Position numbers and translations under genes: made by a program. From Rodentibacter sp. Ppn85 (GTDB taxonomy: Bacteria > Pseudomonadota > Gammaproteobacteria > Enterobacterales > Pasteurellaceae), in the NCBI RefSeq assembly GCF_001999335.1, contig NZ_MLHS01000013.1:1-64000 (forward strand): DNA of 64,000 nt, written 5' to 3'. Below are positions 1 through 9,999 of this stretch, piece by piece (position 1 is the first letter of the stretch; the number at the start of each line of letters is the position of its first letter). The notes beneath the pieces are model-generated. The model was not told where the DNA came from and did no database searches. It saw nothing but the letters and a program-made list of their open reading frames with translations.

Positions 1-239
1 GGGCGCACGCAGTGCGCCCCTACGGCACGATGAAATAAAATTAAATATTAGATATTTATAATGAATTTAAATGATTTATATTTAATAAAAACAATATCAA
101 CGTATTTGTAGGGGCGCACGCAGTGCGCCCACAGCACGATGCAATAACATTAAATATTTGATATTTATAATGAAATTAAATCATTTACATTCAGTAAAAC
201 CAATATCAACGTATTTGTAGGGGCGCACTGCGTGCGCCC
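1..239. repeat. Tandem ~110-bp repeat with GGGCGCAC hairpins
   Basis: Three near-perfect hairpins lie at 1-19, 112-130 and 221-239. Each has the 8-bp stem GGGCGCAC/GTGCGCCC and a 3-nt loop. The first two have loop GCA; the third is the same palindrome read in the opposite direction (loop TGC). The AT-rich segments between them (20-111 and 131-220) closely resemble each other, so this is about two copies of a 110-bp tandem unit closed by a third hairpin. Each later hairpin is preceded by TTTGTAG. It is not a CRISPR array, because the segments between hairpins are copies of one another. The repeat may continue upstream of the window. No gene is seen before 339. Confidence 0.85.
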
Positions 240-338
240 GATATCGCATTTAATCAATTTCAATATAAAACATTGATACAAAACGGCGGGAAAATAATTT
301 TAATTTTTCGATCAGGATCACAAAAATAAGGACACACA

Positions 339-3300
339 ATGTACATCAATGAAAACACGATAGAACAAGCCTGCTTGGCGGATTTTCAGGCGCAAGGTTG
401 GGATTATACGGACGAGCGGACAATCTTGGTAGACGGTGAAAATCCGTGGCGGGTACAGCCAAACGAGGTCGTTTTCCGTTCATTATTGTCCGAAGCCGTG
501 CAACGTCTCAACCCGCAATTGCCTGAATCGGCGGTGTTGGAAGTCGTGCAGCAGGTATGCAGTGTTACGGGGGCGAATTTAGCTGAACGAAATCAAACCT
601 TTTACCGTTATTTGCGTTCGGGGGTGCGGGTCGAGTATCGGCAGGCGGACGAAACTAAAGTGGACTACGCCCGTTTGGTTGATTTCCAACAGCCGAATGC
701 CAACCGTTTTGATGTGGTCAATCAACTGAGCATTAAGGGCACAAAAAGCAATCGCCGCCCTGATGTGATAGGCTTTGTAAATGGCTTGCCATTAGTGGTG
801 ATTGAGCTGAAAAATCCGCTTAAAGAAAATGCCAATCTCACCCAAGCCTTTAACCAGCTACAAACCTATAAAGAAGAAATCGCCGATCTATTTGTGTATA
901 ACCAAATTCTCGTCATCAGCGATGGCACAGACACCAAAGTGGGGTCGCTCACGGCTAATTTGGAACGTTTTACCCCGTGGCGAGTGGTGGACGAACAGCA
1001 AAAACAGCGGATCAGTTTCGGTAACAGTTTAGCCGATTTCGTAAACGGTTTAATGCAGCCCGAAACGTTGTTGGATTATATGCAAAATTTTATTGTGTTT
1101 GACAGTGATGAAAAAGGCTTACCCATCAAGAAGATTGCCGCTTATCACCAATTCTACGGTGTAAATGAAGCGGTCGATTGCACCTTGATTGCTGCCAGCC
1201 CCGAAGGTAATGGTAAAATCGGGGTGATGTGGCATACGCAGGGGTCAGGTAAATCACTTTCAATGCTGTTTTATGCGGGAAAATTGCTCTCGCAACCCGC
1301 CCTGAAAAACCCGACAATCGTAGTCGTAACCGATCGTAACGATTTAGACGGGCAGCTCTACCAAACGTTCTCCAGTGGTAAGGCGATTTTACGCCAAGAT
1401 CCGATCCAAGCCGACGGGCGGGACAATCTGCGTGCCGAACTCGCTAAACGGGAAACGGGCGGTATTTTGTTCACCACCATTCAAAAATTCGGCTTGCAAG
1501 CAGGCGAAAAACGCCACCCTATGCTCAATGACCGCCACAATATTATTGTGATTAGCGATGAAGCTCACCGCAGCCAATACGGCTTTAGTGAGAGTATGAA
1601 CGTCAATACTGACAAACAACAGGGCAATTACAAAGTCGGCTACGCCAAACATTTACGAGATGCACTACCGAATGCCTCTTTTATCGGCTTTACCGGTACG
1701 CCGATTAGCCTTGAAGATAAGGATACGCAGGACGTATTCGGGCGTTACGTTTCTATTTATGATATTACCGATGCGGTTGAAGACGGTGCGACTGTGCCGA
1801 TTTTCTACGATTGCCGCCAAATTCCCCTCAAAGAGAGCCTGAAATTCAATGACAGTGTGCAAGCGGTCGAAAACCTGTTTGATGATGACGAACAAAGCCA
1901 TAACTTTCGGCTAATGGAAAAACTAATGGGAATGGACGGGCGGTTAGCAAAATTAGCCGGCGATTTTGTCAGCCATTTTGAAGCCCGCACCGCGTTAATG
2001 GACGGCAAAGCGATGATTGTGGTTGCCAGCCGTCAAATTTGTGTGAAATTGTACGACCAAATTACCGCCCTCCGCCCCGATTGGCATTCCGATGATCTTC
2101 AGCAGGGTCAAATTAAAATTGTAATGACCGGCAGTGCCGGCGACCCCGCCGAAATGCAGCCGCACATTTATTCGGCACAGGATAAAAAAACCTTGGAAAA
2201 ACGCTTTAAAGATCCGAATGATCCGCTCAAGGTGGTGATTGTACGGGATATGTGGCTAACGGGCTTCGATGCCCCCTGCTGTAACACAATGTACATCGAC
2301 AAACCAATGCGTGGGCATAATTTAATGCAAGCAATCGCACGGGTCAATCGGGTGTTCCGTAACAAAAGCCGTGAAAACGGCGGCTTGGTGGTGGATTATA
2401 TCGGGCTGACCGGCGAGCTGGAAAACGCAATGCAAGCATACAGCAAAGCGAACGGCAAAGGCAAAATGGTGCATAATCTGGAAGCCGTGCTGGATAAAAT
2501 GCGTGAGCATATTGACATTATCCGCGGGCAATTTGCCACACCGGTGGAAAACAAGCGGTTCGATCTGCCCTATTCTTTGCAAATTACGGACGAGCGTTTG
2601 CTCTATCAACAAATTTTGCTGGCTGCCAACCATATTCTGGGCTTAGACGGTGAGCCGAGTAAGGACGAAAAGCAAACTCCGACCCCGCGCAAAAATGCAT
2701 TCTTGCGTGCAGTGCGTTCGGCGAAAAAGGGCTTCCAGCTCTGCGGCACATTACCAGAAGCCCAAACCTATCAGCGAGAACTGGCATTTTTTGACGGCGT
2801 GCGCGCAATTCTTGCGAAAAAAGCCGATAATCCGACCGCTTACAATGCCGAAGATCGCCAATTAAAATTGGTGTCGCTGCTCAATCAGGCGGTGGAAGCA
2901 CAAGGTACGGTCAATTTACTCGACTTGTTGAACCGAGATCGCCCGAATTTGAATTTGCTCTCCGAGGAATTTTTGGAGATGGTGAAAAACAGCCAAACCA
3001 AAAACCTGTGGCTATTGGCAGTGGAACGCTACCTTGCCCAGCAAATTCGGGATAAAGCCGCCAACAATCTCACCGCTCAAAAAGAGTTTGAACAACGCCT
3101 AAAAGAAGCATTAGCGAAATATCACAATCAGAGTTTATCGGTATTGGAAGTGCTTGACGAGTTGATCCGCCTAGGGAAAGACTTTATGGAGCGCTTGGCA
3201 AGGGGCGAAAAATTAGGGCTTTCGGCGGCAGAAATCGCCTTTTACGATGCGTTAGTAAAAAATGACAGTGCGGTACAGGGGCTGGGTGATGATACGCTGA

Positions 3301-3506
3301 AAGCCCTAGCCAAAGAAATCACCGCCCAGTTGCGCCAATCCGCGACGATTGATTGGCAATATAAAGAAGCCGTGCGTGCCAAAATGCGAATGTCCGTCCG
3401 CCGTACGCTGAAACGCTATAAATACCCGCCGGATCAAGAACCGGAAGCTATTGCCAGAGTATTAGAACAAGCGGAAGAAATTGCAGAAGAATTAACAACA
3501 GAATAA
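339..3506 (+). CDS. hsdR: Type I restriction endonuclease subunit R (HsdR)
   Basis: This is the motor and nuclease subunit of a type I restriction-modification complex, which translocates DNA with ATP and cuts far from the recognition site. The N-terminal nuclease domain shows a PD-(D/E)xK pattern at D142, E156 and K158 (RPDVIGF, then VIELK). The superfamily 2 motor follows, with Walker A QGSGKS around K305, DEAH at 407-410 and a later FTGTP motif. The C-terminal third is helical and probably docks to the methylase core. The length of 1055 aa is close to EcoR124-class HsdR. The start has an AAGGA ribosome site 6-7 nt upstream. hsdM and hsdS are not in this window, and the gene sits directly behind the hairpin repeat, so whether the system is complete cannot be judged here. 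Confidence 0.95.
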   Translation: MYINENTIEQACLADFQAQGWDYTDERTILVDGENPWRVQPNEVVFRSLLSEAVQRLNPQLPESAVLEVVQQVCSVTGANLAERNQTFYRYLRSGVRVEYRQADETKVDYARLVDFQQPNANRFDVVNQLSIKGTKSNRRPDVIGFVNGLPLVVIELKNPLKENANLTQAFNQLQTYKEEIADLFVYNQILVISDGTDTKVGSLTANLERFTPWRVVDEQQKQRISFGNSLADFVNGLMQPETLLDYMQNFIVFDSDEKGLPIKKIAAYHQFYGVNEAVDCTLIAASPEGNGKIGVMWHTQGSGKSLSMLFYAGKLLSQPALKNPTIVVVTDRNDLDGQLYQTFSSGKAILRQDPIQADGRDNLRAELAKRETGGILFTTIQKFGLQAGEKRHPMLNDRHNIIVISDEAHRSQYGFSESMNVNTDKQQGNYKVGYAKHLRDALPNASFIGFTGTPISLEDKDTQDVFGRYVSIYDITDAVEDGATVPIFYDCRQIPLKESLKFNDSVQAVENLFDDDEQSHNFRLMEKLMGMDGRLAKLAGDFVSHFEARTALMDGKAMIVVASRQICVKLYDQITALRPDWHSDDLQQGQIKIVMTGSAGDPAEMQPHIYSAQDKKTLEKRFKDPNDPLKVVIVRDMWLTGFDAPCCNTMYIDKPMRGHNLMQAIARVNRVFRNKSRENGGLVVDYIGLTGELENAMQAYSKANGKGKMVHNLEAVLDKMREHIDIIRGQFATPVENKRFDLPYSLQITDERLLYQQILLAANHILGLDGEPSKDEKQTPTPRKNAFLRAVRSAKKGFQLCGTLPEAQTYQRELAFFDGVRAILAKKADNPTAYNAEDRQLKLVSLLNQAVEAQGTVNLLDLLNRDRPNLNLLSEEFLEMVKNSQTKNLWLLAVERYLAQQIRDKAANNLTAQKEFEQRLKEALAKYHNQSLSVLEVLDELIRLGKDFMERLARGEKLGLSAAEIAFYDALVKNDSAVQGLGDDTLKALAKEITAQLRQSATIDWQYKEAVRAKMRMSVRRTLKRYKYPPDQEPEAIARVLEQAEEIAEELTTE

Positions 3507-3511
3507 AACAA

Positions 3512-3536
3512 AGGGGCGCAAAATACGCCCCTATAA
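3512..3536. terminator. Hairpin between convergent hsdR and aroG
   Basis: The stem AGGGGCG/CGCCCCT (3512-3518 and 3526-3532) has a 7-nt loop and is followed by a short AT-rich tail without a strong U tract. It lies 5 nt past the hsdR stop and about 20 nt past the aroG stop, where a bidirectional terminator is expected. The stem also resembles the GGGGCG palindromes at the left edge of the window, so it could be a degenerate member of that repeat family. Confidence 0.55.
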
Positions 3537-3554
3537 ATTGAAATAAAACTAAAA

Positions 3555-4640
3555 TTATGAGTTGAGTTTGCGACGGGCAATCACCGCATCGGATAACTGT
3601 TTGAGCAAGATTTCCGTATCTTCCCAACCGATACAGGCATCGGTAATGCTCTGCCCGTAAGTAGCGGCTTTGCCATTAACTAAATCTTGGCGACCTTCAG
3701 CTAAGTGACTTTCCACCATCACACCAAAGATCTGTTTTGAACCGCCGGCAACTTGTTTGCTCACATCCTCACAAACTTCCATTTGTTTTTTGTATTGTTT
3801 ACTACTATTAGCATGGCTGAAATCAACCATAACATGCGGAACGCGACCGGATTTTTCAATATCGCTACAAACTTTCGCCACATCTTCCGCACTGTAATTC
3901 GGACCTTTATCGCCACCACGTAGAATGATATGACAATCTTCGTTTCCTTTAGTCGAAACGATAGCTGAATGACCAAATTTTGTCACGGATAAGAAATTAT
4001 GCGGTGCTTCGGCTGCTCCGATCGCATCCAATGCCACTTTTACGCCACCATTCGTTGCATTTTTAAAGCCGACGGCACAAGACAACCCTGAGGCCAGCTC
4101 GCGGTGAACCTGTGATTCGGTCGTACGAGCACCGATTGCTCCCCAACTCATAAAATCCGCGACATATTGCGGTGTAATCATATCTAAAAATTCGCCGGCT
4201 GACGGGACACCAAGATTATTAATATCGGAGAGCAACTTACGGGCAATTCGTAAACCGTCGTTCAAACGATAGGTATCATTTAAGTAAGGATCATTAATTA
4301 AACCTTTCCAACCTACTGTGGTACGCGGTTTTTCAAAATAAACACGCATAATAATTTCTAGACTGTCTTTATATTTTTTGCGTAAAGGTTTTAAGCGATT
4401 TGCATATTCAAGAGCCGCCTTCGGATCATGAATGGAACACGGGCCGATGATCACTAATAATCGATCATCTTTACCATGAATAATATTATGCGCCTCTTGG
4501 CGGGTTTGTTTAACTAATTCGGCAGCTTCTTCACTTGCCGGAAATTTTTCTAATAATGCGATTGGAGGCAAAACCTGATCGACTTTTTCAATACGTGTAT
4601 CATCATTTGCTACGATGATTTCAATTTTTTCTTTCGTCAT
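3555..4640 (-). CDS. aroG: 3-deoxy-7-phosphoheptulonate synthase (DAHP synthase)
   Basis: The enzyme condenses phosphoenolpyruvate and erythrose-4-phosphate to DAHP, the first step of the shikimate pathway in the cytoplasm. The 361-aa protein has the class I alpha AroFGH architecture. Visible motifs are IIGPCSIHDP near residue 64, EKPRTTVGWKG, GARTTESQ and the late VMVDFSHANS metal-site motif. The start is preceded by AGAGTG. The name aroG follows overall similarity, but the promoter carries a TrpR-type operator, as E. coli aroH does, so its physiological control may be by tryptophan. Allosteric specificity (Phe, Tyr or Trp) cannot be read from the sequence alone. Confidence 0.93.
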   Translation of the reverse strand: MTKEKIEIIVANDDTRIEKVDQVLPPIALLEKFPASEEAAELVKQTRQEAHNIIHGKDDRLLVIIGPCSIHDPKAALEYANRLKPLRKKYKDSLEIIMRVYFEKPRTTVGWKGLINDPYLNDTYRLNDGLRIARKLLSDINNLGVPSAGEFLDMITPQYVADFMSWGAIGARTTESQVHRELASGLSCAVGFKNATNGGVKVALDAIGAAEAPHNFLSVTKFGHSAIVSTKGNEDCHIILRGGDKGPNYSAEDVAKVCSDIEKSGRVPHVMVDFSHANSSKQYKKQMEVCEDVSKQVAGGSKQIFGVMVESHLAEGRQDLVNGKAATYGQSITDACIGWEDTEILLKQLSDAVIARRKLNS

Positions 4641-4689
4641 ACGTCACTCTCTTATAATTGTTAAAATGTTGTGTCTGAAAATTGCAAAT

Positions 4690-4725
4690 ACTCTACACTT
4701 ATTTCTTGTACTAGTAAACTAGTTC
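4690..4725 (-). promoter_or_regulatory. TrpR-type operator over the aroG promoter
   Basis: GTACTAGTAAACTAGTTC at 4708-4725 matches the E. coli trp operator consensus GNACTAGTTNACTAGTNC at nearly every position and is almost palindromic. On the minus strand a candidate -35 (TTTACT, 4713-4718) lies inside it. A candidate -10 (TAGAGT, 4690-4695) follows after exactly 17 nt. Bound TrpR would therefore block the promoter. The operator match is direct observation; TrpR control is inference. Confidence 0.8.
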
Positions 4726-4749
4726 ACAGAAAAAAATTAAAAGTTCCGT

Positions 4750-6000
4750 TTACTGACTGCTCAATACTCGAGCCGGTTGAAGTTTGGCTGCCCGACTTGC
4801 CGGATAAAGGCTTGCCAAAAGGCTTAAAACTAACGCAGCGACTAAAACTAACAAAACATCTTGCCAATGAAGCTCGCTAGGAAGAAAATCAACAAAATAA
4901 ATGCCGTCTGATAGCAATTTCTTTCCGAGTAAATATTCTAAGCTTTGAATAAGCGAGGTTAAATTCAACGCCAACATCACGCCAAGAACGACTCCTATTA
5001 AACACCCTTTCATCCCGGCTTGCAAGCCGTACCAGACGAAAATACGTTTAATAAAACCGTTATTTGCACCAAGTGTACGCATAATAGCAATGTCGCCTTT
5101 TTTATCTTTTACCGCCATGATCAAAGTCGAAACAATATTGAAGCAGGCGACACCGATCACTAATACCATAGCAATATACATTACGGTGCGAATAAGCTGA
5201 ATATCGCGATACATATAACCAAATTTAGCAATCCAATTTTGCACATAGAGAAGCTGCGGATAATCCCGTAATGTTGAATAATCCACCTCTTGAACCTTAA
5301 AAGGATCATCAACTTTAATCTCTAAACCGGTAATTTGATCTGATTGATAACCTAACAATTCTTGAGCCTGTGGCAATGCCAAGAAAGCATAACTGTGATC
5401 CAATTGTCCGTCTAAACGTAAAATACCGCTAATTTGCACGCGTTCGCGATGAGGTTGAGACAATTGCTCATCATTATTTGGTTGCGAAACCAACAAAGAA
5501 ACCCAATCCCCGACTTGCACATCAAGATCCTTGGCAATACCGGAACCGAGGACTAATCCGCCCTCTTTTCCAAATCTCTGCCACCCTTCGCCTTCTACAA
5601 ATTTACCCAAGGAGCTGACTTTATCTTCCGCATTTTTATCAACACCTTTCACCTGTACCACTTTGAGTTTACTCCCATTCTCAACCAATGCCGTAAAACT
5701 GACAAAAGGCGAAAGTGCGGTAATTTTTTCGTTTGTTTTTAAACGGCTGGCAAGGTATTGCCATTGATTAATGGTTTGTTCATCACCATAAGGATTAATC
5801 ACAATCTCGGCATGAGGTACAACAGCAAGAATTCGCTGATTCAACTCACGTTCAAAACCGTTCATCGCACTCAATCCTACGATTAACACTGCCACACCAA
5901 GGGCAATGCCAATAGATGAAAATTTTGAAATAAGCGACACTAAGGGATTTTTTTGTTTGCCAAGCTGATAACGCCAACTGATAAAGAAAGGGGTATTCAT
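4750..6000 (-). CDS. lolE: Lipoprotein-releasing system permease LolE
   Basis: This is one of the two inner-membrane subunits of LolCDE, which extracts outer-membrane lipoproteins and passes them to LolA. The 416-aa protein has the FtsX/MacB permease fold: one N-terminal membrane helix after a cytoplasmic [10 protein letters not shown] start, a large periplasmic domain, then three C-terminal helices ending in [15 protein letters not shown]. The [19 protein letters not shown] segment is typical of LolC/E. The gene overlaps lolD by 4 nt and ends the long minus-strand string. A second related permease (11316-12497) is called LolC. The C/E assignment rests on position beside lolD and recalled H. 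influenzae gene order. Confidence 0.9.
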   Translation of the reverse strand: MNTPFFISWRYQLGKQKNPLVSLISKFSSIGIALGVAVLIVGLSAMNGFERELNQRILAVVPHAEIVINPYGDEQTINQWQYLASRLKTNEKITALSPFVSFTALVENGSKLKVVQVKGVDKNAEDKVSSLGKFVEGEGWQRFGKEGGLVLGSGIAKDLDVQVGDWVSLLVSQPNNDEQLSQPHRERVQISGILRLDGQLDHSYAFLALPQAQELLGYQSDQITGLEIKVDDPFKVQEVDYSTLRDYPQLLYVQNWIAKFGYMYRDIQLIRTVMYIAMVLVIGVACFNIVSTLIMAVKDKKGDIAIMRTLGANNGFIKRIFVWYGLQAGMKGCLIGVVLGVMLALNLTSLIQSLEYLLGKKLLSDGIYFVDFLPSELHWQDVLLVLVAALVLSLLASLYPASRAAKLQPARVLSSQ

Positions 6001-6683
6001 TGTGTTCCTTCCCTTAATATGCCATCTTGCATGGTAAGGCAGCGGGACAATTTTTTTGCCAATTCTATATCATGGGTAACCAACAAAAAAGCGATTTGTT
6101 GTTCTTGATTTAAGGTTTGAATTAACTCAAAAATACTTTCTGTTGTTTTATGATCCAAATTCCCGGTCGGCTCATCGGCAAGTACTAAAGAAGGGTTATT
6201 GACTAAAGCACGGGCTATCGCAACACGTTGGCGTTCGCCACCGGAAAGCGCAGAGGGACGATGAGAAATTCGATGGCTTAACCCCACCGCACCGAGCATT
6301 TTTTCCGCCCGATCTTTCGCTTCCGTTTTATTTTGCAGACCAATCAACATCGGCATCATCACATTCTCAAGGGCTGAGAAATCCGCCATTAAGTGATGAA
6401 ATTGGTACACAAAGCCTAGATTTTGATTACGCAACTTTGCCAATTCCGATTCAGAGGCTTTTTGCAGTGATTGCCCTTTAATAAAGACTTCCCCACTACT
6501 TGGCTGATCTAATCCCCCCAACGTATGTAAAAGCGTACTTTTTCCGGAACCGGAACTGCCCACAATTGCAACCAATTCATTAGGTTTCATGGCAAAAGAA
6601 ATACCTTTTAGCACTTGCGTTTGGTTATCACCTTCTTGATAGAATTTGTTAATATCTTTACATTCTAATAAATACTGATTCAT
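5997..6683 (-). CDS. lolD: Lipoprotein-releasing ABC ATPase LolD
   Basis: This is the cytoplasmic ATPase of LolCDE. Walker A is [11 protein letters not shown] around residue 42, the signature is [15 protein letters not shown] and Walker B is [12 protein letters not shown]. The 228-aa length and the [19 protein letters not shown]-loop region fit the LolD/MacB ATPase class. It overlaps lolE by 4 nt, so the two are translationally coupled. It is separated from bioD by 98 nt, the largest gap in the string, where a separate promoter could lie. Confidence 0.93.
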   Translation of the reverse strand: MNQYLLECKDINKFYQEGDNQTQVLKGISFAMKPNELVAIVGSSGSGKSTLLHTLGGLDQPSSGEVFIKGQSLQKASESELAKLRNQNLGFVYQFHHLMADFSALENVMMPMLIGLQNKTEAKDRAEKMLGAVGLSHRISHRPSALSGGERQRVAIARALVNNPSLVLADEPTGNLDHKTTESIFELIQTLNQEQQIAFLLVTHDIELAKKLSRCLTMQDGILREGTQ

Positions 6684-6781
6684 TTTTTACTCATATTTTG
6701 AACTACATTTAAGGATAAATTAAATTTAGATAAGTAACGGATAATGTGCGCCAGTCTATCATATTTTCATATCATCCCTGA

Positions 6782-7423
6782 TTAAATCGACACTTTTTCA
6801 AAGACCTCAAATTGTGTGTTAGGAAAAAAGCGCACAAGATAATGTTTTAAATACCGCTGTGTTTCTTCAGAAATAATAGGATCATATTCCGGATAAAGGT
6901 TATATAACACGCGCAATACATTAATATTTCGTGTTTTGCACGCTTCTAAACTGAGCAATGTATGATTAATACTCCCGAGCTTGCCCGATGTCACCAGTAC
7001 CAACGGATAGCCGTGAGCTTGAATATAATCCAACGTGGTTTCCCTGTCATTGTATGGAACCATCAATCCACCGGCACCTTCAAGCAATACATAATCGTAT
7101 TTTTCAGCCAAAAGTGCGGTTGATTTTTCGATCTTTTTTGTATCAATAACACATCCTTGTTTTTTCGCCGCTAAATGTGGTGAACAGGGATATTCAAAAA
7201 GATAAGGGCAAGTCGTCCCGTCAAGATCATGGCTTGTTAGATCGATTTTCTGAATTTTACGATGCACTAATAAATCATCGGCTATCTCTCGACAGCCGGT
7301 CTGAATCATTTTTTGCGTAATGACGGAAAAGCCCTGCACCATAAGTGCTCTGGCATAAAACCCCGTTGCAATTGTTTTGCCCACATCCGTATCAATACCG
7401 GAAATAAATATTACCTTACCCAT
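6782..7423 (-). CDS. bioD: Dethiobiotin synthetase
   Basis: BioD closes the ureido ring of 7,8-diaminopelargonate with CO2 and ATP to give dethiobiotin. The P-loop GIDTDVGKT spans residues 9-17 and [12 protein letters not shown] follows near residue 113, both typical of BioD. The 213-aa length is normal. It is last of the five biotin genes and starts 9 nt after bioC. bioB, needed for the last step, is not in the window. Confidence 0.93.
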   Translation of the reverse strand: MGKVIFISGIDTDVGKTIATGFYARALMVQGFSVITQKMIQTGCREIADDLLVHRKIQKIDLTSHDLDGTTCPYLFEYPCSPHLAAKKQGCVIDTKKIEKSTALLAEKYDYVLLEGAGGLMVPYNDRETTLDYIQAHGYPLVLVTSGKLGSINHTLLSLEACKTRNINVLRVLYNLYPEYDPIISEETQRYLKHYLVRFFPNTQFEVFEKVSI

Positions 7424-7432
7424 ATATCCTCT

Positions 7433-8206
7433 TTATCCTTTATATCGTGCAACAATCCATAGCGGTTGATAAGTCAGTCGCACCTGTTGGCTAGGTAAAG
7501 AAAAATGCTGTTGGTATTGCTCAATAAATCTGTGTAATTTTTGTTTTGTCCAAATACCTTGCCTTGTTGCTGTCACACCGGTTTGCTTAAGGTGTTTTAG
7601 CACCTCAAGTGGCGTTGAAAAAAATAGCTCTTCTGTTGTTATTTCTGCATACAGCAATTCAAAATCATCTTGTAGCCACACTTTCCAATCAGACAAACTC
7701 GGGTAAATCAACCCGATATTTGTTAAGGCTCGAATTTCATGTAGATTTTCCTGACCAAAAGTCGCTATCGCCAGCAAACCGTCTCGGCTTAATCCTTCTT
7801 TACAATGTTCAATAAATGATGAGTGATGATGAAACCATTGTACGGCGGAAGCAGTTACAATCAGATCATAGGTTCGCTTAAAGGAAAACAGCTCGGCATC
7901 ACCGCAATGAAATTCAAAAGGTTGAGATAACTTTTTCTTTAGCCGCTCTTTAACATCACAAAGATCATTAAACATCCAATAATTGGCACAAATATGTTGC
8001 TGTAACAGTTTGCTGAGTTGCCCCGTGCCACAGCCAAGTTCTAACACATTTTCAAGTGAACAGCTCGGTAAGCTAGCCATGATGTAAGAAAGCAGCCGCC
8101 TATTGATTCTCTGCTGTATCCAAGCATGGTCGTCATAGCAATCAAGAACTTTATGGAAATGCTGCCGAATACGTTGTTTTTCAATTAGTCTCGCCTCTAA
8201 TTCCAT
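7433..8206 (-). CDS. bioC: Malonyl-ACP O-methyltransferase BioC
   Basis: BioC methylates malonyl-ACP so that fatty-acid synthesis can build the pimeloyl chain. SAM motif I, ELGCGTG, is at residues 56-62, followed by a GDAELF acidic segment and the VTASAVQWFHH motif seen in BioC proteins. I chose the ATG at 8206, which lies inside the end of bioG (10-nt overlap). A TTG 12 nt further upstream is less likely. Tight coupling with the esterase gene bioG fits their opposing steps, methyl ester formation and removal. Confidence 0.9.
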   Translation of the reverse strand: MELEARLIEKQRIRQHFHKVLDCYDDHAWIQQRINRRLLSYIMASLPSCSLENVLELGCGTGQLSKLLQQHICANYWMFNDLCDVKERLKKKLSQPFEFHCGDAELFSFKRTYDLIVTASAVQWFHHHSSFIEHCKEGLSRDGLLAIATFGQENLHEIRALTNIGLIYPSLSDWKVWLQDDFELLYAEITTEELFFSTPLEVLKHLKQTGVTATRQGIWTKQKLHRFIEQYQQHFSLPSQQVRLTYQPLWIVARYKG

Positions 8207-8841
8207 AGTTGCACCCAATGCGTTAAACGGGAAAATAAATAATGTTCCCCCTCTATCTCGTTAATCTTACAGCGTGTACACCAATAACGTTGCTGATTTT
8301 CAGGAGAAAAAATTTTATCCTTAAGTCCAATAATAGCGTTTGTCCATAAAATTAAATCCGTGCGTCGATCTGACTCAATTGCGTAGAAAAGTGCGGTTAA
8401 TTCTTGCTGAATTTCTTGAAATTCCCGCATAGGCAACGAATGATAAAACGCTAGATTAGCCTTATCACCACAAATCCTACGTTCAAATTTTACCTTTGTG
8501 GTTTCATTTAAATTATCTAGCGTGCCTTTAAAAATACTAAAAGGGATACCTGCCTGATCATCACAAGGTAAACCGGTTCCATTGACGGCGGTTGCTGATT
8601 CGAGCGGAATTCCTTGTAATACTCTTTCGGCCACCCACACGCCCATCGACCACGCGACGACACGAATTTTTTGATAGCGTGAAAAATCAAAATCCAAGAA
8701 AAGATCTCGATAATCATAGCAAATTAATAAATCGTAATTTTCAGGTATCGCTAAATGAGAAACGGCGGAGATTGGCGTTCCCCAACCGGCAAAATAAACC
8801 AGTAAGTTTCCAGCCTGACGATCTTCAAATTTTATTTTCAT
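8197..8841 (-). CDS. bioG: Pimeloyl-ACP methyl ester esterase, BioG type
   Basis: This is an alpha/beta hydrolase of the DUF452/BioG family, which replaces BioH in Haemophilus and some other bacteria. It removes the methyl group from pimeloyl-ACP methyl ester. Visible features are FAGWGTP near residue 18 (oxyanion region) and the nucleophile elbow AWSMGVW with Ser65. A late His (GEHYLF) would complete the triad. The 214-aa length is right for BioG. It lies between bioF and bioC with a 7-nt gap and a 10-nt overlap. Confidence 0.9.
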   Translation of the reverse strand: MKIKFEDRQAGNLLVYFAGWGTPISAVSHLAIPENYDLLICYDYRDLFLDFDFSRYQKIRVVAWSMGVWVAERVLQGIPLESATAVNGTGLPCDDQAGIPFSIFKGTLDNLNETTKVKFERRICGDKANLAFYHSLPMREFQEIQQELTALFYAIESDRRTDLILWTNAIIGLKDKIFSPENQQRYWCTRCKINEIEGEHYLFSRLTHWVQLWN

Positions 8842-8848
8842 TTTTTGC

Positions 8849-9991
8849 CTACAAACAGGTAATAAATTCCGTGATTTCTTCTTTTGTTATATCTGCCGTA
8901 ACCGATAAGCGTATTCTGGATGTTCCTCTTGGCACGGTTGGCGGGCGGATTGGCAAACAATAATAACCTTGTTGCTGTAGTCGATGTGCTTTCGCCAATG
9001 TTGCTTCGTTGTCACCCAAAATATAAGGCACTATACAGGTCGAACTTGGCATATTCCCTGTGCGATGTGCCACTTCATGACGCAAAAAAGCACTTAATTC
9101 ATTTAAGTGTTGTCTTGTTTGAGCAAATTGTGGCAGACGTTCAAAGAGAAAATAAGTCCATGCCACATTAAGCGGAGGTAACGCCGTTGAAAAAATCAAT
9201 GGACGCATTTGGTTAATTAAGATCTCTTTTAATAGTTGATCGCACATCACATAAGCGCCCATTGAAGCCAATGCTTTGCCAAAAGTCCCAACCAGTAAAT
9301 CAATATCCTTAATCGTGCCGGTTTGTTCTGCAATCCCTAAGCCTTTTTCACCATAAACGCCTATAGCGTGCGCTTCGTCCACATAAAGATAACTATTAGG
9401 AAATTGCTTTTTCAAGTTTACCAGTTTGGCTAAATCCGCAACATCGCCATCCATACTAAAAACAGATTCGGTAACAATAAAAGTGCGGTCAAATTTACCG
9501 ACGTTTTTTTCTAAAAGTTGTTGCAGATGTTCATAATCATTATGGCGATAACGAAAAAATCGGCATTGGCTTAACCGAATACCGTCAATTATGCTGGCAT
9601 GCACCAGTTTATCAGCCAAGATTAAACTTTTGGCTGTAGTTAATGCCGGTAAAATACCCAAATTAGCATGATAGCCACTGTTAAATAATAAGCAGCTTTC
9701 TCGCTGAAACTGATGAGCAATAAGCTGTTCAAGATCATTATAAATGGGAAAATTACCGGTCAATAAACGGGACGATGAGCTAGTCAAAGCCGGTAAATCC
9801 TTGCCATATTGCTGAAAAAAAGCACGCCGTAAAGTTTCATTCGATGCCAATCCGAGATAATCATTAGAAGACATATTCAGCATACGTTGCTTGTCTCGTT
9901 CAATATAACGCCCATGATGTGTTAAGTCAGGAATCGAACGATATTGATTCATACTTTTTAGATAGGCTAGTTGCTTTTGGAAATCTTCCAT
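8849..9991 (-). CDS. bioF: 8-amino-7-oxononanoate synthase
   Basis: This PLP enzyme condenses pimeloyl-ACP with alanine to give 8-amino-7-oxononanoate. The 380-aa protein shows [10 protein letters not shown] near the N terminus, the FNSGYHAN segment, [10 protein letters not shown], and the PLP lysine motif [12 protein letters not shown]. It is placed between bioA and bioG with 7-8 nt gaps, so it is cotranscribed with them. Confidence 0.93.
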   Translation of the reverse strand: MEDFQKQLAYLKSMNQYRSIPDLTHHGRYIERDKQRMLNMSSNDYLGLASNETLRRAFFQQYGKDLPALTSSSSRLLTGNFPIYNDLEQLIAHQFQRESCLLFNSGYHANLGILPALTTAKSLILADKLVHASIIDGIRLSQCRFFRYRHNDYEHLQQLLEKNVGKFDRTFIVTESVFSMDGDVADLAKLVNLKKQFPNSYLYVDEAHAIGVYGEKGLGIAEQTGTIKDIDLLVGTFGKALASMGAYVMCDQLLKEILINQMRPLIFSTALPPLNVAWTYFLFERLPQFAQTRQHLNELSAFLRHEVAHRTGNMPSSTCIVPYILGDNEATLAKAHRLQQQGYYCLPIRPPTVPRGTSRIRLSVTADITKEEITEFITCL

Positions 9992-9999
9992 TTTATTCC

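Noticed and set aside
1-239. CRISPR-like array
   Set aside because: The hairpins are repeated, but the segments between them are near copies of each other and about 90 nt long, and there are no cas genes.
829-3400. Several open frames of 60-100 codons inside hsdR on both strands
   Set aside because: They are shadows of the long coding frame; none has a ribosome site or recognisable protein.
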